From contig NYSW01000075.1 of assembly GCA_002683195.1 (NCBI GenBank), positions 1 through 9,280 on the forward strand: 9,280 nucleotides of DNA, written 5' to 3'. Shown piece by piece: positions 6,919 to 9,280 of this stretch (its first letter is position 1; each line of letters starts with the position of its first letter). The notes below the pieces were generated by a model, which saw only the letters and a list, made by a program, of their open reading frames with translations, was not told the DNA's origin and did not search any database. The translations under genes and the position numbers were made by a program. This DNA is from Phycisphaerae bacterium. Its GTDB lineage: Bacteria > Planctomycetota > Phycisphaerae > Phycisphaerales > SM1A02.

Positions 6919-7728
6919 ATGGGACGCCTTGCCGACATGTTTTCTCGCCGCCACGCCGAAGGCCGTGGCGCTCTCATGCCATTCATCGTCGCCGGCCACC
7001 CCCGGCCCGATGCCCTGCCCGAGGTCTTGAAGGGTCTTGAAGATGGTGGCGCGGATGCGGTCGAGATCGGTATTCCATTCAGCGATCCAATCGCGGATGG
7101 CCCGGTCATTGCGGCCGCCATGCACGACGCCCTCACCCGGGGCGGCACCGTGGCATCGGTGCTCGACGCGGTTCAGCACTGCCGATCCTCGACCGAACTT
7201 CCGTTGATCGCGATGGTCAGTATTTCAATCGTCGACCGGCTGGGCGGCCCGGCATTCATCGACCGGTTGGCCGACGCCGGTTTCGACGGTGTGATTCTGC
7301 CCGACGCGGATCTCGAGGCCATCGGCCCTCACCGAACCCGTGCACTCGCCCGAAACATCGCCTTCACCAGCCTGATTGCGCCGGATACCAGTCCAGAGCG
7401 GGCCGCCCGAATTGCCGCCGATGCCAGTGAATTCATCTACCTGCTCGCCCGAGCCGGACTCACCGGACAACAAGCGGATGCCCCTGACCTTGGCGATCGA
7501 GTCAAGGCTCTCAAACTGGTGACGTCCCTGCCTCTGGCCGCAGGTTTCGGAATCTCAACCCCAGACCATGTCCAAGCGGCCCTCGCGGACGCACAGGGAG
7601 CCATCGTCGGCTCTGCCTTGGTTCGATCATTGGCGGCGGCCGAGGCCGAGGGTCGCCCGCTCGAGGAGGCCGCACGGCGATTCGTCCAGCCATTGGCCGA
7701 AGCCGTGAACCCGGCACCTCAAGGCTGA
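6919..7728 (+). CDS. trpA: Tryptophan synthase alpha chain
   Basis: The product has 269 residues, against 268 in E. coli. It cleaves indole-3-glycerol phosphate to indole and glyceraldehyde 3-phosphate in the cytoplasm and passes indole to TrpB. The catalytic pair E49 and D60 fall at exactly the E. coli numbers, within VEIGIPFSDPIADGP. Loop 6 is LARAGLTG with T182 matching E. coli T183; the phosphate-binding GFGIS (209-213) and VGSALV (from 230) are present, so the enzyme should be active. Two positions are unusual: the loop usually reading MYxNP or MVSYSIV is MVSISIVDR, and the DLPxEE motif is PDADLEA (128-134), losing its proline and second glutamate. No trpB, trpF or trpC is in the window, so the trp genes are scattered or the trpA is separate. 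The ATG at 6919 lacks a clear ribosome binding site. Confidence 0.97.
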   Translation: MGRLADMFSRRHAEGRGALMPFIVAGHPRPDALPEVLKGLEDGGADAVEIGIPFSDPIADGPVIAAAMHDALTRGGTVASVLDAVQHCRSSTELPLIAMVSISIVDRLGGPAFIDRLADAGFDGVILPDADLEAIGPHRTRALARNIAFTSLIAPDTSPERAARIAADASEFIYLLARAGLTGQQADAPDLGDRVKALKLVTSLPLAAGFGISTPDHVQAALADAQGAIVGSALVRSLAAAEAEGRPLEEAARRFVQPLAEAVNPAPQG

Positions 7729-7780
7729 ATCCGACGCCCAACCCTCCCGGAAGGGCCAGAAATCGGCCGTTTTGAGGTTT

Positions 7781-7811
7781 TTGACGTTTTCAACCGCGGA
7801 TGTGTCATACT
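7781..7811 (+). promoter_or_regulatory. Promoter for the cohesin-like/dockerin gene
   Basis: TTGACG (7781-7786) lies in a T-rich patch and is followed after 19 bases by CATACT (7806-7811). The -35 matches consensus at 5 of 6 positions. Transcription would start near 7818, giving a leader of about 34 bases that carries the strong GGAGG site. Confidence 0.5.
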
Positions 7812-7837
7812 CACCCTGCGGCTCCCTACTGAGCGGC

Positions 7838-7842
7838 GGAGG
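7838..7842 (+). promoter_or_regulatory. Strong ribosome binding site GGAGG
   Basis: GGAGG lies 9 bases before the ATG at 7852 and fixes this start over the in-frame ATG at 7873. It is the best Shine-Dalgarno match in the window and suggests high expression of the dockerin protein. Confidence 0.7.
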
Positions 7843-7851
7843 TAACACCAC

Positions 7852-8496
7852 ATGACCAGTTTCACGATTCACATGACCACTCTTGCCGTTCTTCTCCCTT
7901 GTACCGCCGCCCTCGCCGGAGATGGCGTCCTGCTCAAGGCAGCCGACACGAACTGCACCCAGGGACAGACGGCCGAAATTCAGATTCGGGCGACCACGGT
8001 CGACCTGATCGGTGGCTTTGGCTTCAACGTCGCCCCGGGGAGCCTCGAAGTTTCTGACGTCCGCTACGACGGACCGATCTTCAGCACCAGCTGGGACGGC
8101 TGGGATGATGCCCCCGCACTCAACCCCTCGGTTGGCGCCGCCTGCATCTTCACCGAGGACCAGGTCGATCCCGGGGATCACAATCTGGTGACCATCGAAG
8201 TCCCAATCCCGGCAAACACCCCGGCCGGCACGGTCATTCCCGTCGACCTCAGCAATGTGATGTTCTTCAATTACTTTGGAGACACACCGTCCCTCGACCC
8301 TCGTAACGGCAGCGTCACCGTCTACCGCACCTCGGACCTGAGCAACAACGGATCGGTTGGTGCCGAAGACCTCGGACTCCTGATCGCCAGCTGGGGCCCG
8401 GCGTCGCCCAAGACCCTCGCGGACCTTGATGGGAACAACGTCGTCGACGGTGCCGACCTCGGCCGGATGATCGACCGATGGACCACTGAAGGCTGA
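7852..8496 (+). CDS. Secreted cohesin-like protein with C-terminal dockerin
   Basis: The product has 214 residues. Residues 1-22 are a signal peptide ending ALA-GD. Residues 23-156 look like one cohesin-type beta sandwich: a GQTAEIQIRATTV strand, GGFGFNVAPGSLEVSDVRY, then LVTIEVPIPANTPAGTVIPVDLSNV and a final NGSVTVY strand. This order (Q/D-x-V/I strand, SLEV, TI-F/V-x-V, AGT-x-I, NGSV) is that of cohesins, though the match is from memory and distant. Residues 160-214 are a two-repeat dockerin, DLSNNGSVGAEDLGLLIASWG (162-182, first D to last G) and DLDGNNVVDGADLGRMIDRW (191-210). A cohesin-like body with a dockerin in one chain is an adaptor-like arrangement. Own promoter and strong ribosome binding site; convergent with lexA and closed by the shared terminator. 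Function unknown; surface or matrix role inferred. Confidence 0.85.
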   Translation: MTSFTIHMTTLAVLLPCTAALAGDGVLLKAADTNCTQGQTAEIQIRATTVDLIGGFGFNVAPGSLEVSDVRYDGPIFSTSWDGWDDAPALNPSVGAACIFTEDQVDPGDHNLVTIEVPIPANTPAGTVIPVDLSNVMFFNYFGDTPSLDPRNGSVTVYRTSDLSNNGSVGAEDLGLLIASWGPASPKTLADLDGNNVVDGADLGRMIDRWTTEG

Positions 8497-8531
8497 CTGA
8501 GCCTCTGTTCCTTCCCGCCGGAACCAACCGA

Positions 8532-8573
8532 AAAGAACGACGCCGAGCCTTCCCCGGCTCGGCGTCGTTCTTT
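8532..8573. terminator. Bidirectional intrinsic terminator between dockerin gene and lexA
   Basis: AAAGAACGACGCCGAGCC (8532-8549) pairs perfectly with GGCTCGGCGTCGTTCTTT (8556-8573) around the six-base loop TTCCCC. The 18-bp stem has a GC-rich core and A/T ends, so it offers a T run on both strands and should stop transcripts from both convergent genes. Its right edge touches the last base of the lexA stop codon. Confidence 0.92.
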
Positions 8574-9178
8574 CAATATCGCCGTAGAACGCCGATCACC
8601 ACACCCTGGACTCGACAATCGCGGACGATGATCGGTTCGAATTCCGGATTGGCGGGTTGAAGTCGAATGGTGCCATCCTGTTCCCGGAAAAATGTCTTCA
8701 AGGTCGACTCCCCATCGGGAAGCAGTGCGACCACTCGTTCGCCGTTTCTCGCCGTCGAACGTTTCTCCACGATGACGTAATCCCCGTCGAAAATGCCTTC
8801 ATCACGCATGGACTCGCCTTCGACCTGCAGGGCGAACATCTCGCCGTTGCGTCCCAGACGAGGACCGAAGATCTCGCCGAGATGCAACTCTTCGTGAGTC
8901 TCGCACTTCTCGATCGGTCGCCCGGCGGCGATCCGCCCCGCCAGCCGAAAGGCGAGCCCCTCCCCGGCGGTGTCAGCGACCACCGACAAAGAGCGTGCCT
9001 TGTTCGGCTCGCGAGTCATGGCCCCCTTGTCCACGAGCGCTCCGACGTGCTCGAAGACCGTGACCTTGCTCACGCCGAGCTCGTCCGCGATTTCCTGCAT
9101 GGTCGGGGAACAGCCGTTGCTCTCCCGATAGGTGCGAACGAAGTCCAGAACACGAAGTTGCTTCGGCGTGAGATTCAC
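8573..9178 (-). CDS. lexA: LexA SOS-response repressor / self-cleaving protease
   Basis: The product has 201 residues, with a GTG start at 9178 preceded on the minus strand by GGGAG 7 bases away (9186-9190). Residues 1-66 form the winged helix-turn-helix: LTPKQLRVLDFV, then SPTMQEIADELGVSKVTVFEHV as the recognition unit. The C-terminal peptidase S24 domain holds the self-cleavage site A85-G86 (IAAGRP), nucleophile S123 (GESM) and base K161 (STLKTF), all as in E. coli LexA (A84-G85, S119, K156). It represses DNA-damage genes and cleaves itself when RecA filaments form. The usual LexA helix with R at the third recognition position is replaced by KVTVFEH, so a non-E. coli operator is expected. 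Autoregulation is likely through the inverted repeat at 9225-9249. Confidence 0.96.
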   Translation of the reverse strand: MNLTPKQLRVLDFVRTYRESNGCSPTMQEIADELGVSKVTVFEHVGALVDKGAMTREPNKARSLSVVADTAGEGLAFRLAGRIAAGRPIEKCETHEELHLGEIFGPRLGRNGEMFALQVEGESMRDEGIFDGDYVIVEKRSTARNGERVVALLPDGESTLKTFFREQDGTIRLQPANPEFEPIIVRDCRVQGVVIGVLRRY

Positions 9179-9190
9179 GGGTCGACTCCC

Positions 9191-9205
9191 GGGGGGAAGG
9201 GGGGG
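9191..9205. repeat. Purine/G-rich tract in the lexA leader
   Basis: G6-AA-G7 on the plus strand reads as C7-TT-C6 in the lexA leader, just upstream of its ribosome binding site. It is a low-complexity tract that could vary in length by slippage and alter the leader. Nothing shows a defined function. Confidence 0.4.
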
Positions 9206-9224
9206 CGGAGGTGGAATGACGGAA

Positions 9225-9249
9225 TTCGGTCGGGCGTCCCTCGACCGAA
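9225..9249. promoter_or_regulatory. Perfect 8-9-8 inverted repeat, candidate LexA operator
   Basis: TTCGGTCG (9225-9232) and CGACCGAA (9242-9249) are exact inverted copies with a 9-base spacer, 47 bases before the lexA start codon. LexA commonly controls its own gene through a dyad near the promoter. The arms differ from the E. coli (CTGT-N8-ACAG) and Gram-positive (GAAC-N4-GTTC) boxes, as expected from the different recognition helix. It could instead be a hairpin tied to a gene beyond the right edge; no T run follows it. Confidence 0.45.
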
Positions 9250-9280
9250 GTGACGGCAGGGCCGGAGACGGCCCCGGCGG

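Noticed and set aside
7753..7774. Possible terminator after trpA (GGCC...GGCC followed by TTTT)
   Set aside because: The stem is only 4 bp, and the T-rich part is better explained as the promoter region of the next gene.
8657..9253. Open frame of 198 codons on the plus strand
   Set aside because: It is antisense to lexA, whose motifs are complete.
1..9280. CRISPR arrays, tRNA or rRNA genes, insertion sequences, prophage or defence genes
   Set aside because: No spaced direct repeats, cloverleaf or rRNA sequence, transposase, integrase or defence domain was seen on either strand.

Overview
The window (about 60% GC, dense genes on both strands) looks like chromosomal DNA of a planctomycete, most likely of the Phycisphaerae type. 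The grounds are two exported proteins that end in paired dockerin-like repeats of the form DxNxDGxVxxxDLGxLIxxWG, a sulfatase fused to an SGNH esterase-like domain, a PhoPQ-related (PqaA-type) hydrolase, and the overall style of the proteins. This is inferred from protein features; there is no rRNA or other taxonomic marker here.

Layout, left to right. Positions 1-783 (+) hold the 3' part of a PqaA-type alpha/beta hydrolase gene with an unusual C-terminal extension. A stretch rich in perfect palindromes follows (799-848); it overlaps a doubtful 60-codon membrane-protein frame (780-962). Next comes a small cysteine-rich lipoprotein resembling DUF6370 (1015-1377, +), a promoter-like region, and a 693-residue secreted FG-GAP-repeat protein with a C-terminal dockerin (1632-3713, +).

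On the minus strand, 6767 down to 3739 reads as a probable three-gene unit: an exported protein of unknown function, a DUF962/Mpo1-like membrane protein, and, one base after its stop, a secreted sulfatase-SGNH fusion. This unit converges on the FG-GAP/dockerin gene with only 25 bp between the stops. Divergent from it is trpA (6919-7728, +), the tryptophan synthase alpha chain, with no other trp gene in the window. A second secreted dockerin protein (7852-8496, +), whose body resembles a cohesin module, follows from its own promoter and strong ribosome binding site. A near-ideal 18-bp stem terminator (8532-8573) separates it from the convergent SOS repressor gene lexA (8573-9178, -; GTG start). 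Upstream of lexA lies a perfect 8-9-8 inverted repeat (9225-9249), a good candidate operator.

How the genes fit together: most of the window encodes exported or surface proteins (hydrolase, lipoprotein, two dockerin proteins, sulfatase-esterase), which suits a bacterium that handles sulfated and acylated polymers or lipids at its surface. trpA and lexA are housekeeping genes. The most interesting points are the dockerin pair with a cohesin-like body, the sulfatase-esterase fusion coupled to a possible 2-hydroxy-fatty-acid enzyme, and the two palindrome sites. No mobile element, CRISPR array, tRNA or rRNA was seen, and no gene-free stretch exceeds about 255 bases.
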